From the NCBI RefSeq assembly GCF_030815125.1, contig NZ_JAUSWH010000017.1, positions 1-64,000 of the forward strand: a stretch of 64,000 nt of DNA, written 5' to 3'. This DNA is from Allorhizobium paknamense (lineage in GTDB: Bacteria > Pseudomonadota > Alphaproteobacteria > Rhizobiales > Rhizobiaceae). The notes beneath the pieces were generated by a model. The model did no database searches. It saw only the letters and a list, made by a program, of their open reading frames with translations, and was not told the origin of the DNA. This document shows positions 35,177-43,584 of the stretch, one piece after another. The position numbers and the translations under genes were made by a program. Each line of letters opens with the position of its first letter. The stretch's first letter is position 1.

Positions 35177-37087
35177 TTAAAAATCCTCCCACGCCTCGGA
35201 TTTCACTGCAGCATTCCCTCTGACGGCGGTGGCAACACGATTCATTAGTCGGCGTGCAGGTGATGTGTTTGCCGGGGGCATCGAGGAACGTTCCGCTGGC
35301 ATGGACTTGTTTTGCGAGTTTCCGATTTCGAAAAGTCCGATGAGCTGGAATAAAGCTTCTGCTTCCTTGGCCAACGAATGGCTGGCTGCAGTCGATTCCT
35401 CGACCATCGCAGCATTCTGCTGCGTGCCTTGGTCCATTGTATTGACGGCTGTATTGATTTCCTTCAGCCCCGTCGCTTGCTCCTTGGCGCCCTCGACGAT
35501 TGCGGTAACATTGACGCTGACCGCCTGAACCTGAGACACGATATGCTCAAGCGCCCTGCCCGTTTCTGTGACGAGATGTACGCCGTTCTCCACCTGCTCG
35601 CCAGACTTCGAGATCAAAGTCTTGATTTCTTTCGCCGCGGAGGCGGATCGCTGAGCAAGTTCTCGCACCTCTTGGGCGACGACAGCAAAGCCCTTGCCAG
35701 CCTCACCAGCGCGCGCCGCCTCGACCCCAGCGTTGAGCGCCAGCAGGTTCGTCTGGAAGGCGATCTCGTCGATTACACCGATAATGCTTGAGATTTCGCG
35801 CGACGAGGATTCAATCTCCTGCATTGCATGAACAGCACGATTGACGATCTCTCCGGAGCGCTCGGCAGACTGCCGTGTTTCTTGGACCTGCTTTCCAGCT
35901 TCTTCGGCGCGGCGACTGGAATCGGAGACCGTTGTGGTGATCTGCTCAAGCGCTGCTGCAGTTTCCTCTACAGATGCCGCTTGCTGTTCCGTTCGCTTTG
36001 AAAGGTCGTCGGCCGCCGCGCGGATCTGATTGGAGCCGGCCGCGATGGCTTGCGCATTTTGGCCGACCCGGCGCATCGCATCCTCGAGCTTAGCAACGGC
36101 TTCGTTGAAGTCTAAGCGAACCTGATCCAGTCGCTCTGAAAAGACGGCATCTATCCGGTAATTCAGTTTGCCATTTGAGAGCTCGTTGAGGGCGTGGCCG
36201 ATGCTCTCAACGGCGAACCGCACTTCTGCGGCTTCGCGAGCCTGCTGCTGCTCACGCTCGAGACGCTCCTGCTCGCTGAGTGAACGATTTGCCTCAGCTT
36301 CCTGTTCAAGGCGCACACGTTCTTGGGCATTGTCTCGGAATATGGCAACGGTGGAGGCCATCTTGCCGATTTCGTCCCGACGGCCCTGGCCGTAGATTTG
36401 GACTTGAAGGTTTCCATTCGCGAGATCGGACATCGCCGCGGTGATGGAGTTCACGGGGCGAATTACGCCTCTCAATACGGTCCAAGTGGAGAATGCGGCA
36501 ACAGCGGCCCCGAAGACCGTGAGTATCGTCATGCCGGCTGTCAAAAGCGATGCCAGCTCATTGCCTTTAGCGAGGTCCTGCTTTGAGACCTCGATCTGCA
36601 GATCGATCAGTTTCGAGATATCGGTGCCGAGGGGATCAATAGTCGGGTAGAGCCTCTGCTCAACGAATTCTGAGAGCGCAGCACTGTCGCGGGAAACCAG
36701 AATCTGTCTCAGCAACTGCACTCCTTCGTTTGCCTCTCCCTTGACCTGCACGAAGTGATCGGCAATTTGCTTCTCTTCTGCGGTCAGCACCGTCGATGTG
36801 TACTCCTTCCAGTGCGCATCGATGGAGGCCAGCGCCGCGTCTATATTACTCAAGCCATCTTGAGGAGAGAGCGCGCCAGATCTCACCTTGTGAGCGCTAT
36901 CAACAATATTGACGGCATAGCCATCGCCGATCCGCTTCAGTTGCTCCATTGGCAACACCCTGTCGGCAACGATCGAGTTGGCGATTTCCGCTTCCTTTTT
37001 AAGGGCGTAAAAGCTGAAACCCGTGATGGTTATCAATGCTGCGGTGAGCAACGAAATGCAGGCAAGAAGCTTGACCCTGATGGTCAT
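35177..37087 (-). CDS. Transmembrane methyl-accepting chemotaxis protein
   Basis: 636 residues: TM1 (about 8-30), a four-helix-bundle type periplasmic domain, TM2 (about 188-210), HAMP, and the coiled-coil signalling domain with DEIAFQTNLLALNAGVEAAR. It ends SEAWEDF, a WxxF pentapeptide of the kind that tethers CheR/CheB. AAGGGA stands six bases before the ATG. It is co-directional with the GGDEF-EAL gene downstream, pairing motility signalling with c-di-GMP as in the first 16 kb. Confidence 0.93.
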   Translation of the reverse strand: MTIRVKLLACISLLTAALITITGFSFYALKKEAEIANSIVADRVLPMEQLKRIGDGYAVNIVDSAHKVRSGALSPQDGLSNIDAALASIDAHWKEYTSTVLTAEEKQIADHFVQVKGEANEGVQLLRQILVSRDSAALSEFVEQRLYPTIDPLGTDISKLIDLQIEVSKQDLAKGNELASLLTAGMTILTVFGAAVAAFSTWTVLRGVIRPVNSITAAMSDLANGNLQVQIYGQGRRDEIGKMASTVAIFRDNAQERVRLEQEAEANRSLSEQERLEREQQQAREAAEVRFAVESIGHALNELSNGKLNYRIDAVFSERLDQVRLDFNEAVAKLEDAMRRVGQNAQAIAAGSNQIRAAADDLSKRTEQQAASVEETAAALEQITTTVSDSSRRAEEAGKQVQETRQSAERSGEIVNRAVHAMQEIESSSREISSIIGVIDEIAFQTNLLALNAGVEAARAGEAGKGFAVVAQEVRELAQRSASAAKEIKTLISKSGEQVENGVHLVTETGRALEHIVSQVQAVSVNVTAIVEGAKEQATGLKEINTAVNTMDQGTQQNAAMVEESTAASHSLAKEAEALFQLIGLFEIGNSQNKSMPAERSSMPPANTSPARRLMNRVATAVRGNAAVKSEAWEDF

Positions 37088-37932
37088 AATGATCCCTTCC
37101 CAACGAATGTCCCCGTCGACATTTCAAATGCGGCAAGCCGCATTTGAGGTGAGGCCCATCGAAGAAGCGTTTTTAACGACTTCGGACGGAGCACAGTCAC
37201 CGAATGCGATATTTAAGGGCCACTTGTTTACGCTTCGCTAATTTCGTGGTTTCTTTTGCACGAAGCGTGGGCAAACGCCCAAAAAAAAGCCAAGCGCGTC
37301 TATGCCGTACACCGTACTGCTGCGTCCGCACTGGGATGCCTTGTCCAGCCTTCGGAGTTCTAGCGAAACGCCAGCCGGTCAGATATCCCTGCAAAAGCTC
37401 GTAGCCAGCATCGCGCCCAAGACTTGCCTGTCGCTCTGTCTCTCTATCTTCGTCAGGGACTGGGATAGCGACCGCTATCGACATGTTGAATCAAGTTGAA
37501 ATGGAGAGCTGCTCGAGGAGCGGAGCGCTCATCACTCGGAGCGCAGCGGGCAGATCCGTCGTGTTATAACCTGTATCAGAAGACGGAGAACCGGCGTCGC
37601 CGGTTCGCATCCGAAAGGAGCGGCCAGGGTCGGCCGCCCATCTACCCTGCCCTGTACCGCTCTTACGATAGGTCGCCGATCGCGCCAATGGGCAAGCGCG
37701 CAAGCGCTGTCGCTCGTCAGGAAAAACGGCTTTCGCCGTCAGGCCGGCAAACCTTCCGTTTTTCCTTCCTCCCGCCCCATGACCCGATCCGCGTCCTAAC
37801 GGGAGCGGGCTCAAGCCCTCCCCCTTCGTTCCGCCGGATGTGGGGGCACATCCTTCGAAAACGAAGGCAGAGGCTTCGCCCACTAGCGGGGCTTGCTCCC
37901 AAGGGAAACGGGAAAAACTGGAGCAAGGAACC
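37088..37932. other. Long intergenic region with EAL scar and structured leader
   Basis: Left part: promoter region of the minus-strand chemoreceptor and a short EAL-domain scar (37345-37450). Right part (about 37,560-37,932): a GC-rich leader of the ParB-like gene, with a perfect 8-bp stem GAACCGGC-GTC-GCCGGTTC (37588-37606), an AAAACGG/CCGTTTT pairing and several C-runs. No further gene is supportable. Confidence 0.5.
37345..37450 (-). pseudogene. EAL-domain gene scar (C-terminal end)
   Basis: The minus strand translates as ETERQASLGRDAGYELLQGY then LTGWRFARTP, which matches the end of EAL domains (VETE ... GYxLLQGYL ... P/A). The preceding part no longer reads as EAL. Only about 35 codons are left. 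Confidence 0.4.
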
Positions 37933-39861
37933 ATGAGCGACATCATCGCGGTAGCACTGAACAAGCTGAACGCAGACCCCAAAAACGTCCGCAAGACCTA
38001 CACCAAGGAGAGCATCGAGAGCCTGTCGGCGTCCATTCTCGCCAATGGCATTATTCAAAACCTTGTGGTGCGCAAAGCTCCCAAAGGCCGATACCTCGTG
38101 ACGGCCGGCGGTCGCCGCCTCGCAGCCCTCAATCTTCTCGCCGAACGCGGCGAGATCGGGGCCGACTACGCCGTGAACGTCATTGTCCGGGAGGCGGGTG
38201 ACGCAACGGAGTTAAGCCTGACCGAGAACGTCATGCGGGAGGCCATGCACCCGGCGGACCAGTTCGAGGCATTCAAAGCGTTGTTCGATGAGGGCAAGTC
38301 CATCAAGGACATCGCCGCCCGTTTCGGGACAACCGAAATCATCGTCAACCGCCGTCTTGCGCTGGCGAAGGTTTCCCCTGTCCTGTTCTCGGCGTTCCGC
38401 GCCGAGGATATGACCTTTGAGCAGCTTGCCGCCTTCACCATCACCGACGATCACGCTCGACAGGAAGAGGTTTGGAATGCCCTCCCCTCATGGGATCGCA
38501 GCGCCAACACAATCAAGCGCCGGCTCGCCGTGGATGAAGTCCCCGCAAGCGACAAGCGGCTCGCGCTGATCGGCGGGTTAGAGGTTTATGAGGCGGCGGG
38601 CGGTCCAGTGCGCCGCGACCTGTTTGTCGAGCAGGGAGGAGGCTTTGCATGCGATAGCGGCTTGCTTGAAAAGCTGGTTGCCGAGAAGTTGGAGATCGAG
38701 GCGGAAGCCGTGAAGGCCGAAGGCTGGAAATGGGTCGAGTGGTGCGCTCAGCAGCCGGATAACATCTATCAGATGGCCCGGGTTTACCCGCAGCGCTTGG
38801 ACCTAAGCGACGAGGATCAAGCCAAGCTTGACGCACTGACTGAGCGCTATGACGAACTGGCGGCGCAGATCGATGCGGATCAGGAGGATGAAGGTGCAGA
38901 GGCCGCCTTGTCCGCCGTCGAGCAGGAAATTGCCGTCCTGCAGAAGCGCGAAGAAGCCTATCGCAGCGAAGACCTCGCAATGGCAGGGGCAATCGTCACA
39001 ATCGACCATTGGGGCAAGTTGTCGGTGCTGAGAGGCTTTGTCCGCCACGAGGACAAGAAGAAGGCCGAGGCCACGGAAGGAAAGCAAGGCGGGGCGACCG
39101 AGGAGGCTGACGGCGCTTCGAAATCTAAGGGGCTGACCCATTCAGCCGCATTGATTGAAGACCTGACCGCTCAGAAGACGGCGGCACTTCGTGTCGAGCT
39201 GGCAAACAATCCCGACATTGCGCTTGTCGCGGTCGTCCACGCGATGTTGCTCAAAGTGCAGTATCGCACGGAATGGGGCATTCCCGGCCACCAGAGCGCG
39301 CTTGAAATCTCTGTCACTCATGAAGTGCTGGACGGTTCGATGAAGCGTCCCGCCGAGAACAAGGCCCTCGAGGCGTGGGGAAGCCTTAAGGAAAACTATG
39401 GGCACCGGCTTCCCGGCGATCCTGCTGACCTTTGGGAATGGCTGATGGATCAATCGCAAAGCGAATTGTTGCAGCTTCTGGCCTATGCCGCCGCCCATTC
39501 CGTCAATGCGGTTGAGAAGAAGTTCAGCAGTCGCAGCCAAGCGCTGGCACATGCCGACCAGATGGGCTGCGCATTGAATGTGGACATGCGTGACTGGTTT
39601 GAAACTACGGCGGAAAGCTATTTCAGCCATGTCAACAGACCGACCATTCAAGCCGTTGTTGCCGAGGTGCGTGGCGAGGATTTCGCCGCCGGTGTCTGCA
39701 ACATGAAGAAGGGCGAGGCTGCGGAGTATGCCGCCAAGTCCATCCAGGACAGCGGTTGGCTTCCGCCTCACGTTCGGATCGGGTCAGACCCCAACGCAGA
39801 GGGTGAGGCTGAAACCTCTGAGGAAAAGAAGGAACACTCGTTCCCGATGGCAGCGGAATAA
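37933..39861 (+). CDS. ParB/Spo0J-like plasmid protein
   Basis: 642 residues from ATG 37933 (GGAGCAAGGAACC upstream). The N-terminal ~200 residues are a ParB/Srx-type domain: LVVRKAPKGRYLVTAGGRRL and LTENVMREAMHPADQFEAFK, then a helix-turn-helix (IKDIAARFGTTEIIVNRRLA). The ~400-residue C-terminal part has an acidic, Glu-rich linker and a region I do not recognise. It is larger than partition ParB proteins and has no ParA partner next to it, so partition is unlikely. Such orphan ParB-like proteins are common on rhizobial plasmids near anti-restriction genes. Its role may be in establishment or gene control. Confidence 0.82.
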   Translation: MSDIIAVALNKLNADPKNVRKTYTKESIESLSASILANGIIQNLVVRKAPKGRYLVTAGGRRLAALNLLAERGEIGADYAVNVIVREAGDATELSLTENVMREAMHPADQFEAFKALFDEGKSIKDIAARFGTTEIIVNRRLALAKVSPVLFSAFRAEDMTFEQLAAFTITDDHARQEEVWNALPSWDRSANTIKRRLAVDEVPASDKRLALIGGLEVYEAAGGPVRRDLFVEQGGGFACDSGLLEKLVAEKLEIEAEAVKAEGWKWVEWCAQQPDNIYQMARVYPQRLDLSDEDQAKLDALTERYDELAAQIDADQEDEGAEAALSAVEQEIAVLQKREEAYRSEDLAMAGAIVTIDHWGKLSVLRGFVRHEDKKKAEATEGKQGGATEEADGASKSKGLTHSAALIEDLTAQKTAALRVELANNPDIALVAVVHAMLLKVQYRTEWGIPGHQSALEISVTHEVLDGSMKRPAENKALEAWGSLKENYGHRLPGDPADLWEWLMDQSQSELLQLLAYAAAHSVNAVEKKFSSRSQALAHADQMGCALNVDMRDWFETTAESYFSHVNRPTIQAVVAEVRGEDFAAGVCNMKKGEAAEYAAKSIQDSGWLPPHVRIGSDPNAEGEAETSEEKKEHSFPMAAE

Positions 39862-39879
39862 TCCCGCCGCTGCTTGTCC

Positions 39880-39905
39880 CCGGTCACGTCCTCCAGCGTG
39901 ACCGG
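39880..39905 (+). terminator. Perfect 9-bp hairpin after the ParB-like gene
   Basis: CCGGTCACG, an eight-base loop, CGTGACCGG. It lies 18 bases after the stop codon and 24 bases before the next small gene. Without a T-run it may attenuate or protect the message rather than terminate it. Confidence 0.5.
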
Positions 39906-39929
39906 CTCCCCCATTCCAGAGGATAAGCC

Positions 39930-40109
39930 ATGCTCGATTCCGAACCTGATCCGACCCTTGCCGCCGAAAGCTGCTGTCAGCTAATCAACGCCTACCTGAG
40001 CGACCCGGAGCATGTTGATTGGGATGATGTGCAAAAAGCACTCGATGCAGCGCTAAAGGCCTTCGATCTACCGCCGACCTATCTTGAGGATGCTGCTCAG
40101 CGCGGCTGA
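39930..40109 (+). CDS. Small acidic hypothetical protein
   Basis: 59 codons beginning MLDSEPDPTLAAESCCQLIN and containing LSDPEHVDWDDVQKALDAAL. AGAGGA precedes the ATG. It is acidic and helical; no family recognised. It is followed 22 bases later by a strong terminator, so it is the last gene of the ParB-like transcript. Confidence 0.6.
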   Translation: MLDSEPDPTLAAESCCQLINAYLSDPEHVDWDDVQKALDAALKAFDLPPTYLEDAAQRG

Positions 40110-40131
40110 GCCTGCTTCTAGATCGCACTTT

Positions 40132-40169
40132 AGCGCCCGCCTTGGCATCGAGCCAATGCGGGCGCTTTC
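40132..40169 (+). terminator. Strong intrinsic terminator
   Basis: AGCGCCCGC pairs with GCGGGCGCT, and inside it TTGGC pairs with GCCAA; TTTC follows. A two-part stem of 14 bp makes this a convincing end for the ParB-like operon. Confidence 0.8.
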
Positions 40170-40535
40170 GCAGGTGCCTGGGAGGCAGAAACGTATCGGG
40201 GGACGGCAGATCAGGCCGCTTGTTGAGAGGAGGCCCTCGCCCCCTCCTCTCAAACTCTCCTCCCCACCCGGTTGAATTTCCCCAACAATAACGGGGGGTA
40301 AATCCTACTCTGGAAACGTTCCAGATTTCAGCGTGAAGAGAGGGAAGAGGCGAAAAAGCATGCTAAGAAATTGAAATGTAAGCGTTATTTCAGATGTCGG
40401 CTGAACCAGCGCAGCAGCGCGGAAATGTGTCAACTTGCATCAATTCGGTATCTCAGGCTACAAATCGTAACGAGCGGAACCGTAACCGATTCCGACTCAC
40501 ACATTCTAACAGCTTTTTGGAGATCACACCCGGCC

Positions 40536-40632
40536 CAGAAAAGAAAAACCGCTCCCGAAGAATCCGGAAGCGGTCTGCAGTTCGGTAATAATAAGCCAAA
40601 ATCGTTCTCGCAGACCTCCCCTCCGATGTCAA
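40536..40632 (-). ncRNA. Antisense RNA unit upstream of the second repC
   Basis: On the minus strand TTGACA (40627-40632) is followed 17 bases later by a weak -10 (GAGAAC), and then about 35 bases on by a hairpin ACCGCT...AGCGGT (40548-40574) with a TTTTTCTTTT tail. The layout (promoter about 60 bases before the repC start, short RNA, terminator) copies that of the repB-repC counter-transcribed RNA at 48.2 kb. It should block expression of the downstream RepC and act as an incompatibility factor. Confidence 0.7.
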
Positions 40633-40694
40633 TAATCAAAACACCTTTTCGGTGAACGGCGGAGCTTTGTCTGGCCTCTGACAGGAGACGGACG

Positions 40695-41975
40695 ATGGGG
40701 GAACCCACACAACACAAGCGGCCGACAGGTCGCAGAATGACGAAGGAGCGAGCCGAATTCCGGCGACTGGCGCAGTCAACGGAAATCGGAACGGTGACGC
40801 GCGGGCAGCTTGCGGTACTTGCAAAAAACCTGATGACAATCGGGATGATTACGACCGCAGAATATGCGTTGCTGGAAGCAATCATCACGACCGCCAAGGC
40901 AGACGCCTTCGACAAAGGAGGGCGGCCGATCGTCTACAAGTCGAACCGACAGCTCGGCTATGACATCAACAAGTCGCCAGGGCGCGTAAGCCGGATTCTC
41001 TCCCGATTGTACGACCTCGGCCTTGTCACCATGCAGGACAGTGCGAATTTCAAGCGTTACCCGATCCGTGACGGTGAAGGAGATATTGCCGACGCCTGCG
41101 GCATTGATCTGCGTGTCCTGATCGCTCGGCACCATGAACTTGATCAGCTGGTGCGCCAGAAGCGGGAAGAGATTCGAGTTCGCGACAGCGCGTCGCGTCG
41201 CTTCCGGGACGCTCTGCGTGCCGCGAGATATGCTCTGGCGTCCTCCACCGATCGAGGGGAAGTCATTCTCGGGCGGATCGGGTCCCGTGTTGAGAAGATC
41301 GCTGCCTTCATCGGATCAGCCAGGTACGCACCGGCCCAAGTCCTCCGGAAGGCAACAATGCTTTTGGAGTGGCTTGGCGACCGATTGCGCAACGTGAATC
41401 GGATCCCGCAAGCTTCTGACATAGATGCAAATATGACATGCACGGATGTCAAAAACGACATGCACATACAGATTACAACCCCCAATCCTTTTGAACCTCG
41501 TAATAATGAACGGCGTTCGGCTAACGCCGAACAAGTCAGTTCGCCAAAGGCTGGCTCCGCCAGCAAGGGGGCTTTTGAAGAAAGGCTGGGGAGCGGTTTG
41601 CGCCAAAGCAATAGGCAACTGCAAGTGCGGCCTTCACTTGTGGCGCTGGAAGATGTGTGGCGGGCTACGCCAAGCCTTGCCGAGTATGGCTACCAGCCCC
41701 CGCGTAGTTGGGCGGACCTGGACCGGATCGCTCCCAAACTTTGCCGCGTCGCCGGCGTGTCCGAGGATGCGCGCCAGCGGGCCGTGGACCGAATGGGCCA
41801 GCAGGCGGCTGCCGTTGCGATCGCTCTCACCTTTGAGAAATACACGCGGGCCGAGATCAGCTCGCCGGGTGGGTATTTGCGGGCCATGACCGACCGTGCC
41901 GCGAGCGGAGACCTTCATCTGAACCGCTCCGTATTTGGGCTGGCAGCCCGCAACTCAATGGAGGCACACTCGTGA
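40695..41975 (+). CDS. repC: Second, orphan RepC replication initiator
   Basis: 426 residues. The N-terminal half has the RepC winged-helix pattern (GRPIVYKSNRQLGYDINKSP then GRVSRILSRLYDLGLVTMQD, NFKRYPIRDGEGDIADACGI) and the C-terminal half the second RepC domain (ALTFEKYTRAEISSPGGYLR, then AMTDRA). It is clearly homologous to, but well diverged from, the repABC RepC at 48.3 kb. No repA or repB is adjacent. ATG follows AGGAG. The preceding antisense unit argues it is regulated and functional. The linker between the domains is AT-rich (about 41,420-41,510), where RepC-type origins usually lie. It overlaps the nuclease gene by four bases. Confidence 0.85.
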   Translation: MGEPTQHKRPTGRRMTKERAEFRRLAQSTEIGTVTRGQLAVLAKNLMTIGMITTAEYALLEAIITTAKADAFDKGGRPIVYKSNRQLGYDINKSPGRVSRILSRLYDLGLVTMQDSANFKRYPIRDGEGDIADACGIDLRVLIARHHELDQLVRQKREEIRVRDSASRRFRDALRAARYALASSTDRGEVILGRIGSRVEKIAAFIGSARYAPAQVLRKATMLLEWLGDRLRNVNRIPQASDIDANMTCTDVKNDMHIQITTPNPFEPRNNERRSANAEQVSSPKAGSASKGAFEERLGSGLRQSNRQLQVRPSLVALEDVWRATPSLAEYGYQPPRSWADLDRIAPKLCRVAGVSEDARQRAVDRMGQQAAAVAIALTFEKYTRAEISSPGGYLRAMTDRAASGDLHLNRSVFGLAARNSMEAHS

Positions 41976-42478
41976 TAGAAAATCGCTTGGTTGGAGCCGC
42001 GCTGGCCGCGCTTCTGTTCACCGCGTCTTCTGCAGCGGCCGACTATTCAGGCCGAGCGCGGGTGATTGATGGAGACACCTTCAGCATCCGCCAACAGAGG
42101 ATCCGCATTGCGGCTATCGATGCTTGTGAGCGCGATCAGACCGGCTTCAAGAATGGCGCGATATGGAGGTGCGGCATCGAGGCACGTCGCTTCCTCGCCC
42201 GCATGATCGATGGCAAGCATGTCCGCTGTGTTGAAGTCGATCGAGACCAGTACAAACGCCTTGTCGGCCAGTGCTTCATCGACAACTCGGATATTGGCCT
42301 CGAAATGGTGAAGGCGGGCCAAGCCAGCCTCCTGTTGCGTTATCTGCCAAGATCTCACCCGATCGATCTCGACCAGTATCGCCGCGCCGAGGCAAGAGCC
42401 CGACAGCGAGGCCAAGGCTTGTGGGGCGCTCAGGTTGAATCGCCCTCCTCCTATCGCCGCAGCCATTCCTGCAACTGA
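41972..42478 (+). CDS. Exported thermonuclease-like (SNase) protein
   Basis: 168 residues with a signal peptide (residues 1 to about 23, ending SAAA) and a staphylococcal-nuclease-type fold: GRARVIDGDTFSIRQQRIRI with the DGDT metal motif, AAIDACERDQTG, CGIEARRFLARMIDGKHVRC, and DRDQYKRLVGQCFI carrying the Arg typical of the active site. It probably degrades DNA or RNA in the periplasm. The GTG start sits in the stop codon of the second repC (GTGA), so the two are coupled. Such nucleases are common on rhizobial plasmids, but the purpose is unknown. Confidence 0.85.
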   Translation: MIENRLVGAALAALLFTASSAAADYSGRARVIDGDTFSIRQQRIRIAAIDACERDQTGFKNGAIWRCGIEARRFLARMIDGKHVRCVEVDRDQYKRLVGQCFIDNSDIGLEMVKAGQASLLLRYLPRSHPIDLDQYRRAEARARQRGQGLWGAQVESPSSYRRSHSCN

Positions 42479-42873
42479 ACGACTGGCGGCGCTGATATGG
42501 GCAACAGATGGCGAGATCTCATGTTTTGGTGGAACTCTTGGTTACCCCAGCCTCTTGTTTCAGGCTGCTGGTTCGGCTGCAGTCAGCACAATCCCGCCCT
42601 TGACCTGTGCCGATGTCCCATTTGTCGAGGTGACGTATTGCTGCAAGCGCTCAGGCCCCACACCTCCAAAGTGGTTGCTCTTGATGCCCGTTCGCACGGC
42701 GACACGGCTGGCGCAAAGCCGTTCGTCTCCAAATTTTCCCCGCCTTCGGCTTCCTCGCGAAAAAAAATTTGTCCCCGCCCACCCTCCTTCGCTGCGCTCC
42801 GGCCTGCGGTGCGCACCGCTTTACGCCGTGCCTTATGAACGATCATCGCAACCACCATAGAGGAGTGATTAAC
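42479..42873. promoter_or_regulatory. Intergenic leader before the DUF736 gene
   Basis: 395 bases without a gene I can support. From about 42,760 the sequence becomes a C-rich leader with short imperfect hairpins, and AGAGGAG stands just before the ATG of the DUF736 gene. It resembles the leaders before the 19.7-kb gene and the ParB-like gene. Confidence 0.4.
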
Positions 42874-43206
42874 ATGAGCATGACCAACTTCATCCAGTTC
42901 GACAATGACGACATCGACAACGCCAAGGGAACCGGCCTCATCTCCACAATCGACCGGGACCTGGACATCAAGGTTACACCGTTCGACTCCACCAACGATA
43001 AGGCTCCAACGCATCGCGTCTATGCCAAGTCACCTCGCGGCCACGACATCGAAGTTGGCGGCATCTGGAAGAAGACCAGCGGAGAAGGGAAGCCGTACTA
43101 CACCCTCTCCATCAAGCGCCTCGGTTTCAACGCCAACTTGGGCCGCTACCCCGGCCAAGATGATCTGGCACTGCAGGCCATCATCGAATGGGAACCCCGC
43201 GATTGA
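42874..43206 (+). CDS. DUF736-family protein
   Basis: 110 residues. The beginning (MSMTNFIQFDNDDIDNAKGT) differs from many members, but the core RDLDIKVTPFDSTNDKAPTH, RVYAKSPRGHDIEVGGIWKK and GKPYYTLSIKRLGFNANLGR is the DUF736 pattern, a small beta protein widespread on alphaproteobacterial plasmids and integrative elements. Its function is unknown. AGAGGAG precedes the ATG at 42874. Confidence 0.85.
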   Translation: MSMTNFIQFDNDDIDNAKGTGLISTIDRDLDIKVTPFDSTNDKAPTHRVYAKSPRGHDIEVGGIWKKTSGEGKPYYTLSIKRLGFNANLGRYPGQDDLALQAIIEWEPRD

Positions 43207-43213
43207 TCGCTCT

Positions 43214-43290
43214 GGGAGGCCCGATCTCTGATCGGGCTCCCACCATAAAGAGCCGCTTACCCCGCATTCGCTGGATATTCGGCTCTTTTT
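43214..43290 (+). terminator. Two hairpins after the DUF736 gene
   Basis: First, GGGAGGCCCGAT and ATCGGGCTCCC around CTCTG (43214-43241). Second, AAAGAGCCG and CGGCTCTTT with a 23-base loop, followed by further T residues (43248-43290). The second has T-runs on both strands and could work in both directions. Confidence 0.75.
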
Positions 43291-43324
43291 GTGCTAAGTT
43301 GAATAGTAACTGGAGGCTCTGCCA

Positions 43325-43531
43325 ATGAACGTTCATGCCCCTCGCCCCGATCGCTCTCCGGAAGCTGTTGCAGCCCGACAGAAAGCCGTCGATCAGGCTC
43401 GTGCTGCCAATATGCGGCAGGGTTACACTGGCGATCCGGTTTTGGAAGAAGCAAACGGCCGTTACGTTGCGGGAGATATCACTTCCGAGGAAATGCGCCA
43501 AGAGTTGTTGGCCCGCTTCAAGCGGGCTTAA
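43325..43531 (+). CDS. VbhA-like antitoxin of the Fic protein
   Basis: 68 residues, of which AVDQARAANMRQGYTGDPVL and YVAGDITSEEMRQELLARFK align with VbhA-type antitoxins (helical, with the ...G-x-I-[TS]-x-E-E... second half). The inhibitory helix of such antitoxins carries [S/T]xxxE[G/N]; here the corresponding residues read ANMRQG, with Ala for Ser/Thr and Gln for the Glu that normally blocks ATP in the Fic pocket. GGAGG precedes the ATG by 11 bases. The Fic gene follows after a terminator. The role is inferred from similarity and position. Confidence 0.75.
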   Translation: MNVHAPRPDRSPEAVAARQKAVDQARAANMRQGYTGDPVLEEANGRYVAGDITSEEMRQELLARFKRA

Positions 43532-43554
43532 TCATCACTTAGATATTTCTCGCG

Positions 43555-43582
43555 GCCGCCTGTGGTCTCAGGCGGCTTTTTT
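43555..43582 (+). terminator. Intrinsic terminator between antitoxin and Fic genes
   Basis: GCCGCC, a ten-base loop (itself able to pair TG/CA), GGCGGC, then TTTTTT. It is a textbook terminator that ends two bases before the apparent Fic start codon at 43585, so most antitoxin transcripts should not reach the Fic gene. Confidence 0.85.
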
Positions 43583-43584
43583 GC

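Noticed and set aside
42497..42838. Plus-strand frame of 113 codons before the DUF736 gene
   Set aside because: It ends in Arg/Pro/Ser-rich low-complexity sequence typical of a GC-rich leader and has no ribosome site; the CPIC motif alone is not enough.
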